Assembly (NCBI GenBank): GCA_965204395.1
Contig: OZ241987.1
Location: 3,162,001-3,226,000, forward strand
Direction: 5' to 3'
Length of the DNA stretch: 64,000 nucleotides
Source: Bin87 sp965204395
GTDB taxonomy: Bacteria > Chloroflexota > Dehalococcoidia > Lucifugimonadales > UBA3495
The position numbers and the translations under genes were made by a program. The notes below the pieces were generated by a model. It worked only from the letters and a program-made list of their open reading frames with translations. It made no database searches and was not told the origin of the DNA. This document shows positions 25,254 to 33,999 of the stretch, one piece after another (position 1 is the stretch's first letter; each line of letters starts with the position of its first letter).

Positions 25254-26174
25254 GTGCAGCGTTTTATCGTAGTCCGTGTCTTTCATTCCCTGATCGCCCT
25301 GGTCGCCATCAGCATAATTGTCTTCGGATTGGCGAGAATTACCGGCAACCCGCTGGATGTATTGCTTCCAATTGAGGCGACCCAGGAAGATTTCGACCGG
25401 GTCGAAAAAGCCTGGGGACTCGATAAACCTCTGCCCCTCCAGTATTTCAAATACGTCAGCAACGTCCTGCAGGGCGACTTCGGCGATTCCTTCAAGTGGC
25501 AGGACAAGACCGCCCGCGAGTTGGTGGTGAGCCGCTTCCCCGCCACGCTTCAGTTGGCCTCGCTGGCGCTCATCATGAGCATCATTCTCGCGTTGCCCAT
25601 CGGGGTAATTGTAGCGGTCAAGAAGGACACCGGCATCGACTACCTTGGCAAGATAGTGGCCCTTTTGGGCCAATCGTTACCATCCTTCTGGTTTGGCATC
25701 GTCCTCATGTGGATTTTTGCCGTCCAACTTGACCTCCTGCCCACGTCGGGCAAGGGCGGCATCAAGCACATGATCCTGCCCGCCGTTGCGCTGGGTTGGT
25801 TCCAGGTGGCCGCCATCATGCGCCTCACCCGCTCATCCCTCTTGGAAGTGCTGGACACCGAGTACGTAAAGCTGGCCCGCATCAAGGGCCTGTCGGAGCG
25901 CACGGTGATCTGGAAACACTGCCTGCGCAACGCTCTCATCACGCCGCTGACCTACTTCGGCCTGATCCTGGGCAGTTTCCTCACCGGTTCGGTGGTTACC
26001 GAAACCGTGTTCGCCTGGCCCGGCGTCGGCCTCCTGGCCATTGACGCCGTGCGCGCCCGCGACTTCCAAGTCGTCCAGACCGTGGTGCTCTTCTTCGCCA
26101 CCATCTACATCCTCGCCAACCTGCTGGTTGACATCATGTACGCCTACCTCGACCCCCGCATCCGCTACGACTGA
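25254..26174 (+). CDS. Peptide-type ABC transporter permease, DppB/OppB family
   Basis: A 306-residue inner-membrane permease with about six helices. Family hallmarks: RVFHSLIALVAISIIVF at the N-terminus, the substrate-facing loop with GLDKPLPLQYFKYVSNVLQGDFGDS, and the EAA-type coupling loop EYVKLARIKGLSERTVIWKH near 205-225. GTG start with GAGGTG five bases upstream. First gene of an operon with a DppC-type permease and a family 5 binding protein. Likely substrate class: oligopeptides or similar solutes. Confidence 0.92.
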   Translation: MQRFIVVRVFHSLIALVAISIIVFGLARITGNPLDVLLPIEATQEDFDRVEKAWGLDKPLPLQYFKYVSNVLQGDFGDSFKWQDKTARELVVSRFPATLQLASLALIMSIILALPIGVIVAVKKDTGIDYLGKIVALLGQSLPSFWFGIVLMWIFAVQLDLLPTSGKGGIKHMILPAVALGWFQVAAIMRLTRSSLLEVLDTEYVKLARIKGLSERTVIWKHCLRNALITPLTYFGLILGSFLTGSVVTETVFAWPGVGLLAIDAVRARDFQVVQTVVLFFATIYILANLLVDIMYAYLDPRIRYD

Positions 26175-26219
26175 TGTTGGCAGTTGACCCTTTCCCGACG
26201 CCGCTAGAAAAGGAGAAGC

Positions 26220-27152
26220 ATGGCTAATATCGCACTGCCCAATCAACTGCCCACCCCATCAATTTCGCAGACGTGGCGGGTCGCCTCACAGGTGCGGCAA
26301 TACCCGATCTTCCCCGTCGCGATTTTGCTCATCGTGCTGATCATACCCGCCATCTTTGCCGGCCTGATCGCGCCTCAAGATCCCCTCAAGGGCAGCCTGC
26401 GCAACCGCTTGCAGCCCCCGGCCTGGACCCCTGCCGAGACCGTCAACGGCGTCGAGGTCAAGCCGGGCGGTACCTGGCGGCACGTATTGGGCACCGACAA
26501 ACAGGGCCGCGACATGCTCAGCCGCATCATCTACGGCGCCCGCGTTTCCCTGACCGTCTCGCTGATTGCTGTGTTCATCGCCGGCGTCATCGGCACCGCG
26601 CTGGGACTGGCCGCCGGCTACTTCGGCGGCAGCCTCGACCACCTGGTGATGCGCATCGTCGATATTGGCTTATCGATTCCGGCAATTCTGTTAGCCCTGG
26701 TGCTGGTGTCCGCCATCGGCGCCAGTTTCGGCACGGTGATCGCGGTGATTGCCGGAATATTCTGGTCTCGCTACGCCCGCATGGTGCGTGGCGACACCCT
26801 GAGCATCAAAGCCCAGGACTTCGTGGCCCGCGCCCGGGTGGCCGGCGCTTCCAACTTCCGGATCATGGTGCGGCACATCTTCCCCAACGTCGTCAACACC
26901 GTCATCGTGCTCGGCACGCTGGAAATCGGCCAGGTCATCCTGCTGGAGGCCACGCTCAGCTTCCTGGGCGCCGGCATCCCCAAGCCAACCCCCGCATGGG
27001 GCCTCATGGTGTCCGACGGCAGGGAACTCATCGTCGAGGCGTGGTGGGTCGCCATGTTCCCGGGCGTCGCCATCCTGTTGACCGTGATGTCCCTGAATCT
27101 GTTCGGCGACTGGGTCCGCGACAAGCTCGACCCGAAATTGCGCAACGTGTAA
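26220..27152 (+). CDS. Peptide-type ABC transporter permease, DppC/OppC family
   Basis: A 310-residue permease with a cytosolic N-terminus, a first helix at about 35-58 and five more helices. Hallmarks: HVLGTDKQGRDMLSRIIYGARVSL near 90 and coupling loop KAQDFVARARVAGASNFRI near 200. AGGAGAAGC precedes the ATG, 45 bases after the DppB-type gene. It forms the heterodimeric membrane pore with that protein. No ATPase genes (DppD/DppF) occur anywhere in the window, so the motor subunits must be encoded elsewhere. Confidence 0.92.
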   Translation: MANIALPNQLPTPSISQTWRVASQVRQYPIFPVAILLIVLIIPAIFAGLIAPQDPLKGSLRNRLQPPAWTPAETVNGVEVKPGGTWRHVLGTDKQGRDMLSRIIYGARVSLTVSLIAVFIAGVIGTALGLAAGYFGGSLDHLVMRIVDIGLSIPAILLALVLVSAIGASFGTVIAVIAGIFWSRYARMVRGDTLSIKAQDFVARARVAGASNFRIMVRHIFPNVVNTVIVLGTLEIGQVILLEATLSFLGAGIPKPTPAWGLMVSDGRELIVEAWWVAMFPGVAILLTVMSLNLFGDWVRDKLDPKLRNV

Positions 27153-27191
27153 TCGCTGCGCCCAGGTAGATTGCACACAGGAGGTAAGTAT

Positions 27192-29009
27192 ATGAGGTTC
27201 AGGCTCGTTCATCCCAGGGCGTTTTTGCTGTTGCCGGTGTTATCGCTGCTGGCCGTCATCGTCGCTTGCGGCGGTGCGGCCACCGAACCCGCCGCCGCTC
27301 CCCAGCAGGAATCCGCCGCCGCCCCCGCTGCTACCATGGCCCCCTAGGCCGGGCAACAGCAGCCCCAGCCCGAGGCCACCACTCCGGCTCAGGCGCAGGC
27401 CGCCACCGCCATGCCCGAGGCCACTGCGATGGTTCCGCAGGCCATGGGCGGCGAGGCGAAGATCGACCGCCTGAGGATCGCCTTCACCATCCCGCCCAAG
27501 GAGACCAACCTGCCCTGGACGGGCCCGCGCAGCCTGCTCACCCAGCTGAGCCCCATGGTGGAGACCCTGCTCGACATCGATCCCGACACCGGCGCATACG
27601 TCCCGATGCTGGCATCCGAGTGGGAAATGGCTCCCGACGGCAAGGCCTGGACCGTTCACCTCAGGGAGGACGTCATCTTCCACCAGGACTTTGGCGGTTT
27701 TGACGCCAAGGACGTGGTGCACATGCGGCAGATGATGGGGCCCGGCGAGGACAACCTCAACAGCTTTCGCAACACCTGGGCCACTACCGTGGCAGACGTT
27801 GAGGTGGTCGACGACTACACGGTGGTCTTCCGACTTGAGAAGCCCGATCCCGGGTTGGACTTCTTCTTCTCCCTCAGCGGCGACCTGGTGATGATGAGCA
27901 AGAACCACTGGGACGCGGAAGGCCAGGAGGGTGTCGAACAGCGGATCATCGGCACCGGCCCTTACCGGTATCTCGAGCGTCAGGTGGGACAATCCATCGC
28001 CTACGAGCGCGTGCCCTACGAACACTGGCGCATTCCGCAACCCGACTTCAAGGAGTTGGAACAGGTCTGGGCGCCTGAGTCCGCCACTCGCCTTGCCATG
28101 CTCCTGACCGGCGAGGCTCAGATGGCCGAACTGCCCCGCGATGTGCTGGCCCAGGCGGCAGCCGAGGGCATGGAGATCTCCCAGAGCGGCTTGGGCGCCA
28201 TCCTGACTTGGATCAAACTGGGCGGCCAGTATTACACCACCGGCGACGAAGCCTATGTGTCCGCCAACGCCACGCCGTGGGAAATGCCGGGCGACAACGG
28301 ACGCCTGGTGCGCCAGGCGCTGAACAAAGCGGTCAACCGGGACGACATCAACGAGTTCATCTTCAAGGGCGGCGGCGAGCCCATGCTGTTGCACGGCTAT
28401 CATCCCACCCTCCCCGGCTGGAACACCGAATGGGAGGATCGCTGGGAAGCGGAATACGGTTATGACCCAGAGGCCGCCAGGGAGTTGCTGGCCCAGGCCG
28501 GATATCCCGACGGGTTCAAAATGAAGATGTACGGTTCCCACACGCTGCCCGGCGTGCCGGAACTCCCGGATATCGCCGAGGCCATCAGCATCTTCTGGAC
28601 CGAAATTGGCATCGATGTCGAGATCGTCAGCTTGGAATTCTCCGCGGTTCGACCCCAGTATCGGACCAAGCAGTTCCACGGTTTCGCGGCGCCCTTCCGC
28701 ACCGTGCGCCGACCGTTGCAGGAACAGATTCGCCTGTTCAACCTGCCCGACGGCGTGGTCCACCAGTATGAAACTGACTCCATCGTCCAGACGTGGGAGG
28801 AACTGTCGTTGACCCTGGACCCCAGCGAGCGCGACCGGTTGATCCGGGAAATCGGCAACGAAAAGTATGACAACTTCGCCGTCATCCCGTTGCTCTGGAT
28901 CTTCTTCCAGGTGGCCATCGACCCCGACATCATTGCCGAGTACAAGTTCCCCGGCACTGCGGCCAGCAACTTCAGCCACCTGGAAACCATCAAGGCGGTA
29001 CCCAAGTAA
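27192..29009 (+). CDS. Family 5 ABC substrate-binding lipoprotein, in-frame TAG in linker
   Basis: One frame of 605 codons with an internal TAG at 27345-27347. Before it: AGGAGGT, ATG, a lipoprotein signal peptide and lipobox (LAVIVAC, Cys26), then a Pro/Ala/Gln linker. After it: the rest of the linker and a complete SBP_bac_5 domain (LRIAFTIPPKETNLPW, HLREDVIFHQDFGGFDAKDV, GTGPYRYLE). The TAG stands in a Gln/Pro-rich context where CAG would fit. The first ATG after the stop (27411) would give a protein with no export signal. So either the gene is dead, the stop is read through, or the base is wrong. It should capture solutes for the two permeases just upstream. Confidence 0.85.
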
Positions 29010-29041
29010 CCATTTAACCCACCGGTTGTTTGGCACATCAG

Positions 29042-29068
29042 AAACCCCCGCCACCACGGCGGGGGTTT
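29042..29068 (+). terminator. Rho-independent terminator of the ABC operon
   Basis: AAACCCCCGCC, loop ACCAC, GGCGGGGGTTT: an 11-bp perfect stem starting 33 bases after the binding-protein stop. Only three T follow in the arm itself, but stem strength and position make this the clearest terminator in the window. It would also serve the opposite-strand PIN gene. Confidence 0.8.
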
Positions 29069-29126
29069 GAAAATATCCGTGCTTGTCACACCCAGCCGGC
29101 GCTCAGTCCGAGGATACTGGTCTCGG

Positions 29127-29589
29127 CTACGGGTCGCGCAGGTGGGAGAAATTTATCACGCTGTCCGGATTCGACGTAGCGGCGGCAAGGTACAGGCCGA
29201 AATCTACAGTGACGATCGGAGTATCCTCAGTAGCCACTTGCAACAGCGCGGCATCGGTCAGCCCCAGCCGTGTGAACGATCTATTTTGTGATGCCACGGC
29301 GCTGTCAATAACAATCTCCTCGGTATCCTCGATAAGGAACCGGAGTTGCTCCAAAAATTGGGACCGTTCCGGTTCGCCGTGTTGTCCCAGGAGATTGGAA
29401 GTCTCCGTCAAGGTGTTGGGCGTAACCAACACTCGCCCAACCTGTCCAATGAGATTGGACAGGATCAAATAATCTTCCCGCGTAAATTCTTGGAGCCTAC
29501 GGTGTCTGGCAATTGCCGCTGGGTTGGCATTGCCCACCACCAGGAGCAAAAAGCAGGTTCGCGTCAATGAAGTAACCATTCGCGGGCAT
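29127..29589 (-). pseudogene. PIN-domain nuclease gene, frameshifted in a T5 run
   Basis: The ATG at 29589 follows the upstream stop TAG directly and encodes MPANGYFIDANLL, a typical PIN start with the first catalytic Asp. The frame then breaks. Dropping one T from the run at 29548-29552 restores a full PIN protein: LLLLVVGNANPAAIARHRR, then TPNTLTETSNLL, GLTDAALL and VTVDFGLY, supplying the other acidic residues. About 153 residues in all. PIN proteins cut RNA and are often toxins. The upstream 97-residue gene is probably its partner. The shift could be real decay, a phase-variable tract or a sequencing indel. Confidence 0.65.
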
Positions 29590-29883
29590 CTAGTCGGGTC
29601 TTTCAGCCAGGAGGCGGTCCGTGAGAGAAATGACACGACCGTCGATGTCTTTGATGCGCACCACCTTATAAGAACGCTCCCTTGGATTAAGACGCCTGAT
29701 GAGGGGCGACGCGTTCGTCGTATCGGTTTGGTTCCAGCGGCGCGCAAAGCCGACCGTTACTTTCCAGTCCCCCGACAACTCATCGAATACGACCTCTTCA
29801 AGACCCACTTGGGTTAGCGTTTCGTCCGCAAAGAGGTCGGCCACGTAATTCTTGGCCATGCCTACTGCTTCTTTCACGTCCAT
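29590..29883 (-). CDS. Conserved hypothetical protein, partner of the PIN gene
   Basis: A 97-residue acidic protein with a two-part structure: MDVKEAVGMAKNYVADLFAD, then a beta-rich middle (GLEEVVFDELSGDWKVTVGF) and RSYKVVRIKDIDGRVISLTD. This looks like the small PepSY-like proteins found in front of PIN-type genes in several phyla. Its TAG stop abuts the ATG of the PIN gene, so the two are translationally coupled. An antitoxin role is possible but nothing in the sequence (no clear DNA-binding motif) proves it. Confidence 0.6.
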   Translation of the reverse strand: MDVKEAVGMAKNYVADLFADETLTQVGLEEVVFDELSGDWKVTVGFARRWNQTDTTNASPLIRRLNPRERSYKVVRIKDIDGRVISLTDRLLAERPD

Positions 29884-30023
29884 GAGACCACTCGTCCGCT
29901 CGGCTGCGCAGCGCTTCTAACGCATTCAGTCTATCAGGAAAGCCCTGACGGCGGATGCGGAGCAATTACATCCAACACGCTCCGGTATCCAATCCCGCCG
30001 CCGACTGGCAGGAGACGCCAGAC

Positions 30024-30626
30024 CTACAGCACCTGGAAATGCGCCTCCGTCGGCACGCAATCGACCCCGTTGATCGGAACCACATCCTGCGGACACGCCG
30101 AGAACGCCACCACGCAGTCCATCTCTGCCCGCAGCGTCACATGGTCTCCCGCCTCGGACACCGGCGGCTCGAAGCTCACTTCGCCGTCCGCTCCCACCGG
30201 TATGTTCATGAACAGGTTCCACGGGCTAGGCGTCTCCGGTGGCGTCAGGCCCAGCTCGGCCAACGCCGCCGCCAGGTTGTCGGTGCAGTTGTCGTGGTAT
30301 TCCTCGCACCCCAGCAGCTCGTACCGGTATCGGTCGCACGCCGCCAGCAGGGTGTCGTGAATCCCGCCCGACGTATCCTCCACCAGAGTCAGGATCGGCC
30401 GGCGCCGGTTCGACACCATGGCCTGCCCCACCGTCGGCATGATCCGCTCCAGCGCCGTGCGCGAATGCTCCATCGACATGAATTCCGTGATGTCTTCCCG
30501 GCTGAACGCCCACGTGTCCACCACCTGCTGCCCATGCGTGTTGACGACCCTCACCGTCTGCCCCGCGGACACGAACGCCGCCTTGCCGCGCCGCGCTGGA
30601 ATGGTGATCAGCGATTCTGCGGTCAT
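30024..30626 (-). CDS. DUF1989 (urea carboxylase-associated family) protein
   Basis: A 200-residue protein of the DUF1989 family, found next to urea carboxylase or aminomethyltransferase genes in other bacteria. Motifs: TIPARRGKAAFVSAGQTVRVVN, GQQVVDTWAF, SMEHSRTAL near 52, and C-terminal LRAEMDCVVAFSACPQD with conserved Cys residues. Cytosolic; probably a metal or small-molecule-binding beta fold. The ATG at 30626 is preceded by GGAGGGAGAT. No urea carboxylase is present here, so its partner is unknown. Confidence 0.88.
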   Translation of the reverse strand: MTAESLITIPARRGKAAFVSAGQTVRVVNTHGQQVVDTWAFSREDITEFMSMEHSRTALERIMPTVGQAMVSNRRRPILTLVEDTSGGIHDTLLAACDRYRYELLGCEEYHDNCTDNLAAALAELGLTPPETPSPWNLFMNIPVGADGEVSFEPPVSEAGDHVTLRAEMDCVVAFSACPQDVVPINGVDCVPTEAHFQVL

Positions 30627-30735
30627 ATCTCCCTCCTGTGGACTGGCGCATAAGCGACGATATTGAGCGTGCGTCGTCGCTCAGTCTCCAACCAGCCCAT
30701 CATATCCCAGAGTCTCGCGGTTTTGCGAAATGATT

Positions 30736-30819
30736 CCCTCTCCCTTGACGGGCGGAACGTGCGCCTCCGGCAGGAGAGGGTTATGGCCTGCCCCGTACTT
30801 GATACGGGGGTGCCGGTGA
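30736..30819. repeat. Repeat family A copy with two different inserts
   Basis: Host start CCCTCTCCCTTGACGGG (30736-30752), then 22 inserted bases (30753-30774, CGGAACGTGCGCCT, two bases, GGCAGG), then AGAGGGTTA. After that a second, unrelated hairpin (CCCCGTA...TACGGGG, near 30791-30809) stands where the intact family A copy has GGGTGA. The host resumes as GGTGAAA near 30813-30819. The intact copy is at 55924-55967. Confidence 0.65.
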
Positions 30820-30838
30820 AAACCACCGCACAGCGACT

Positions 30839-31819
30839 CTACGACCCCGCAACCTCCATCAACGCCGCCTCCAACTCGGACAGCGTGGCAAACCCCTCGA
30901 ATCGTTGCCGGACCACCCCGTCGCCATCCAGCACGAACACCCACGACTCGTTGGTCCAGTCCGGGATCCGCGTGAACCCCCATTCGTCGGCAGCCGGCAC
31001 CAATTCCGCCCGGCTCAGGTCGCCCTGTATCTCGTCCGGGTTGTCGTATAGCTCGACGTGGATGTAGTTGGCCGCGTCGGGATGCTCCGCCCGCAGTTCC
31101 GCCACTGTGTCCACCTGCGGCCCGCACGTCGGGCTGGTGCAGAACGCCGGCGTCGCGAACACGATCACGCTGGGTTTCCCGGATCCCACGGCGTCCGCTA
31201 CCGACACTTCGTAAAGGCCGGCATCCGGTTGGTACGCCGTCGTCACGTCCACCAGTTCCAATCCGTCTCCCAGCGTCTTGGTCTGGCTGGACGGCGGAGT
31301 GTCCCCCACCGACGGCACCGGAGCGTCGGCCAGCACCGTCACCGGTATGTGCGCCTCTCCCTCGACGTCGCCGCCGACGGGCGTCACCGTCAGCAGGTAT
31401 TCGCCCGCCTCCGTAAACTCGATAGGCGTGCTGTAAGACCCACGGACACCATAGGGCCACTCGTTGTAGTCCGCCGTGATCTCCGAAAGAGGTTCCGAGC
31501 CTTGTGGACGCGTCACCACGATCCGGGACTGCGGCGCCTTCACCAGCGCCTTGTTCGTGGACAGCAGGAACGCCACCCGTTGCGTGCCCACCTCCAGAAC
31601 CTTGGTCGCCAGGTACGACTTGATGGCGTCGTCGCTGTAGTCAACCGTGGGCACCAGCACGACCGGCGCAGCCGTCGCCGCCTCCGCGTCGGACGACTCC
31701 GATGTGTCGGACGATACCGGCGCACTGGTCGACGGCGGCGACTCAGCAGCCGAACCCGCGCAGCCCAGGACGGCCAACAGGCCAACGGCGGCCACTATGG
31801 GCAGAATCCAGCGCAGCAT
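30839..31819 (-). CDS. Thioredoxin-fold lipoprotein
   Basis: A 326-residue lipoprotein with signal peptide and lipobox (AVLGC, Cys20) and a Ser/Asp-rich linker. An Ig-like segment (about 65-165) is followed by a thioredoxin-like domain (about 190-326) with the motif ATPAFCTSPTCGP, a Cys-x4-Cys pair. Such spacing resembles SCO/TlpA-like proteins, not classical CxxC thioredoxins. ATG overlaps the upstream stop as TGATG, so it is translated with the TlpA/DipZ-like gene. Probably works outside the membrane in thiol or metal delivery. Confidence 0.75.
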   Translation of the reverse strand: MLRWILPIVAAVGLLAVLGCAGSAAESPPSTSAPVSSDTSESSDAEAATAAPVVLVPTVDYSDDAIKSYLATKVLEVGTQRVAFLLSTNKALVKAPQSRIVVTRPQGSEPLSEITADYNEWPYGVRGSYSTPIEFTEAGEYLLTVTPVGGDVEGEAHIPVTVLADAPVPSVGDTPPSSQTKTLGDGLELVDVTTAYQPDAGLYEVSVADAVGSGKPSVIVFATPAFCTSPTCGPQVDTVAELRAEHPDAANYIHVELYDNPDEIQGDLSRAELVPAADEWGFTRIPDWTNESWVFVLDGDGVVRQRFEGFATLSELEAALMEVAGS

Positions 31820-33264
31820 CACGGGCCCTCCGCGTAAACGCCGAACGTGAAGGCGAACAAGCCGAAGTCGTCGGAGTTCGATCCCATGATCAGGACCGAT
31901 TCGGGCAGGTACTGCGGGTTGTTCACCAGCCCGTACATCCGCGGTTCGTCAACCAGGACGAACGAGGTGCCGTTTTCGTCCCACTGCACGTCCTCTCCGG
32001 CGTTCTCCGGCGTCATCATTGCCCCGTCAACCGTGAGATACACCCGGTATGGCGCGCCGGAATCGGAGGTCAGCACCGCGTTGACGCTCTTGGCCGCGTA
32101 CTTGAGGGCCAGGTAGTCCTCCAGGTTCTCTGTAACACGGGCGTGGCGGATCCGTTCCGGTTCCACCGACCATTCGCCCTGGAAGTACATGGCGTGGGGG
32201 TGGATGTCTTCGGGCATGCTGAAGTCCGGAGCGGAAACATTGATCACCGCGGTGGCGTGGTCTCCCTGGTCGGTGGAGTTCAGGATCGCCTCAAAGTATT
32301 CCTGCTGCGCCACGTAGGGAGGCCGTCCGGCCCGGGCGGTGAGGAAGTTGCGATGCCAGCCGGCGTACAGCTCGGGGGTCACCGCCGCCCGGCCGCCGGC
32401 CTCGGTGAACGTCGGGTCCCGCGCTTGGTCCTGGGGCAGGATCAGCAGGTCGTCCGAAAGGTCGGCGCCGGCCTCGACCAAAGCGTTGCGGATGCGCTCC
32501 TCCGTCTCGGCGTAGGCGCCCTCACCGAAGTGGGAGTACACCATCTCGCCGCGGGTGTTGAAAAGGTACTTGGCCGGCCAGTAGCGGTTCTCAAAGTTGC
32601 GCCATGTCACCATCCGGTTGTCCTGCGCCACCGGCCAGCCCACGCTGTGGGTCTCGATGGCGTCGGCGACGTTCTGGTAGTCCTTTTCGAACTCGAACTC
32701 CGGCGTGTGGATGCCCAGGATCACCAGCCCGTCGTCCTCGTACTGCGCCCACCAGTCCCGCAGGAACGGCAGCGTCCGAATGCAGTTGATGCACGTGTAC
32801 GTCCAGAAGTCCACCAGCACCACCTTGCCCTCGGCGGCCAGTTCGCCAATCTGGAGTTCCATCTCCGTGTTCAGCCACGCGTCGATGCCCTCGATGTTCG
32901 GAATGTCCGTGGACACCGGTACCGAGGCCGCCGCCGGACGTACGGGCGCTGACGTCGCCGTCGGATCAGCCGCCGCCTGGCTCTCCGGAGCGGTTGTGGG
33001 CTGTTCGCTGGTTGTTGCACTGGACTCGCTGGTCTTGGTGTCGGTAGATGGTTCCGTCGCGGCCGGTTGTGCAGCCGCTCGCGCCTCGGCTGTGGCCGCC
33101 GAAGCTGCTGAGGCCGCCAGCGGCGCTTGTGGCGGTGCGGTGGGTTCGGTTGAGTCGGTTGCGGCGCTCTGTTCGGCGCTGGGGCCGCAGGCGATGGCTA
33201 GGATGAGCAGCAACGCCGTCAGAAAGACGACGCCCGGCATGATGCGGCGCATTCGGAATTTCAT
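31819..33264 (-). CDS. TlpA/DipZ-like thioredoxin lipoprotein
   Basis: A 481-residue lipoprotein: lipobox ILAIAC (Cys26), a long Ala/Thr/Ser/Pro linker (about 30-115), and a redoxin domain with the active site WTYTCINCIR (Cys158, Cys161). A C-terminal beta domain like that of DipZ proteins (DFSMPEDIHPHAMYFQGEWSV) completes it. DipZ-type proteins are extracytoplasmic disulfide reductases or oxidases, but usually include a CcdA membrane domain, absent here. The ATG at 33264 begins the signal peptide. Coupled to the next thioredoxin lipoprotein. Confidence 0.85.
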   Translation of the reverse strand: MKFRMRRIMPGVVFLTALLLILAIACGPSAEQSAATDSTEPTAPPQAPLAASAASAATAEARAAAQPAATEPSTDTKTSESSATTSEQPTTAPESQAAADPTATSAPVRPAAASVPVSTDIPNIEGIDAWLNTEMELQIGELAAEGKVVLVDFWTYTCINCIRTLPFLRDWWAQYEDDGLVILGIHTPEFEFEKDYQNVADAIETHSVGWPVAQDNRMVTWRNFENRYWPAKYLFNTRGEMVYSHFGEGAYAETEERIRNALVEAGADLSDDLLILPQDQARDPTFTEAGGRAAVTPELYAGWHRNFLTARAGRPPYVAQQEYFEAILNSTDQGDHATAVINVSAPDFSMPEDIHPHAMYFQGEWSVEPERIRHARVTENLEDYLALKYAAKSVNAVLTSDSGAPYRVYLTVDGAMMTPENAGEDVQWDENGTSFVLVDEPRMYGLVNNPQYLPESVLIMGSNSDDFGLFAFTFGVYAEGP

Positions 33265-33406
33265 AAAATTACTCACAGGGAATGGATGTATCGAACCCAA
33301 ATACGCCCACGGCGCAAATTCGGATTGACTCCCCACGGCAAGACAGTATAACCACTGCCGGTAACTCTCACCGTCGTGCAACCGGCGGCTTTGTGCTACT
33401 ATACGT

Positions 33407-33430
33407 CGAAACGTGTCCGCCTCCGGCGGA
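33407..33430. repeat. Mini-palindrome copy in a 5' leader
   Basis: CGAAACGTGTCCGCCT, two bases, GGCGGA: the 22-bp element with a two-base expansion. It lies between a TACTAT box (33397-33402) and the GGAGGAA ribosome-binding site of the next gene, so the transcript would begin with this hairpin. Confidence 0.5.
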
Positions 33431-33447
33431 AGATGGAGGAAATTTCA

Positions 33448-33912
33448 ATGGCAACTATGATTGACGGCGAGTCCTATCTGGGCAAAGTGATGGTCCGGCC
33501 ACTCAGCAAGCAGGGCGACGTCACCATGTACCTGTGGCCCCTGCGCTGCTTGAAGGCCAAGTTCGGCGGCCCCACCTTCGGCGTGGACGTCCAGGGCGTT
33601 GAGATCATCCGCTTCGACCCCCACGGAGCCCGCGGCCACTGGCACAAGGGCGGCTACGACAAGCTGGGCGCCGGCGGGTCCCACGTGGACTACCCAGAGG
33701 ACGTGAAGGAGAGCCAGGCGCAGCTCGACTGGTCGCTGGATATCCTGCGTGAGCAGACGGGCGCCTACCTTACCGAGGCCGGATATCCTGAGGCCGCCGC
33801 CAACCTGGATACGGAAATGGTCAACGCCGCCGCCGAGGCCATCAAGGCCCACCTAGCCGAGCAGGGCGATCTGATCCCCGACGCCATCGCCAAGGATCTC
33901 ATCGCAGCCTAA
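33448..33912 (+). CDS. Conserved hypothetical protein
   Basis: A 154-residue soluble protein I do not recognise. N-terminal half is beta-rich (YLGKVMVRPLSKQGDVTMYLW, FGVDVQGVEIIRFDPHG) with GHWHKGGYDKLG near 72-83, which could bind metal. C-terminal half is helical and acidic. GGAGGAA lies six bases before the ATG at 33448. Followed by a palindromic repeat. No neighbour suggests a role. Confidence 0.6.
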   Translation: MATMIDGESYLGKVMVRPLSKQGDVTMYLWPLRCLKAKFGGPTFGVDVQGVEIIRFDPHGARGHWHKGGYDKLGAGGSHVDYPEDVKESQAQLDWSLDILREQTGAYLTEAGYPEAAANLDTEMVNAAAEAIKAHLAEQGDLIPDAIAKDLIAA

Positions 33913-33936
33913 CGCGGGGACGTATCCGTTAATGGC

Positions 33937-33961
33937 AGGGGCGGGTTTGAAACCCGCCCCT
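33937..33961. repeat. Palindrome AGGGGCGGGTTT/AAACCCGCCCCT
   Basis: A near-perfect hairpin 25 bases after the stop of the preceding gene. A related hairpin with shorter arms is at 34838-34861 after the next gene. Possibly acts as a terminator. Confidence 0.7.
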
Positions 33962-33987
33962 CACGTCGTTAATGCCACCGAACTCGG

Positions 33988-33993
33988 TATAAT
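33988..33993 (+). promoter_or_regulatory. Minus-10 box of a leaderless gene
   Basis: Perfect TATAAT ending six bases before the ATG at 34000, the same geometry as at 3197. No Shine-Dalgarno sequence is present between them. Confidence 0.55.
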
Positions 33994-33999
33994 GGTGCA

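Noticed and set aside
27240..29057. A 605-codon open frame opposite the substrate-binding protein gene
   Set aside because: The plus-strand frame has signal peptide, SBP family motifs and ribosome-binding site; the antisense frame is a by-product of high GC at codon third positions.
31702..32952. A 416-codon plus-strand frame opposite the thioredoxin lipoproteins
   Set aside because: It is a mirror of the coding strand without family motifs; the minus-strand lipoboxes and CxxC site are decisive.
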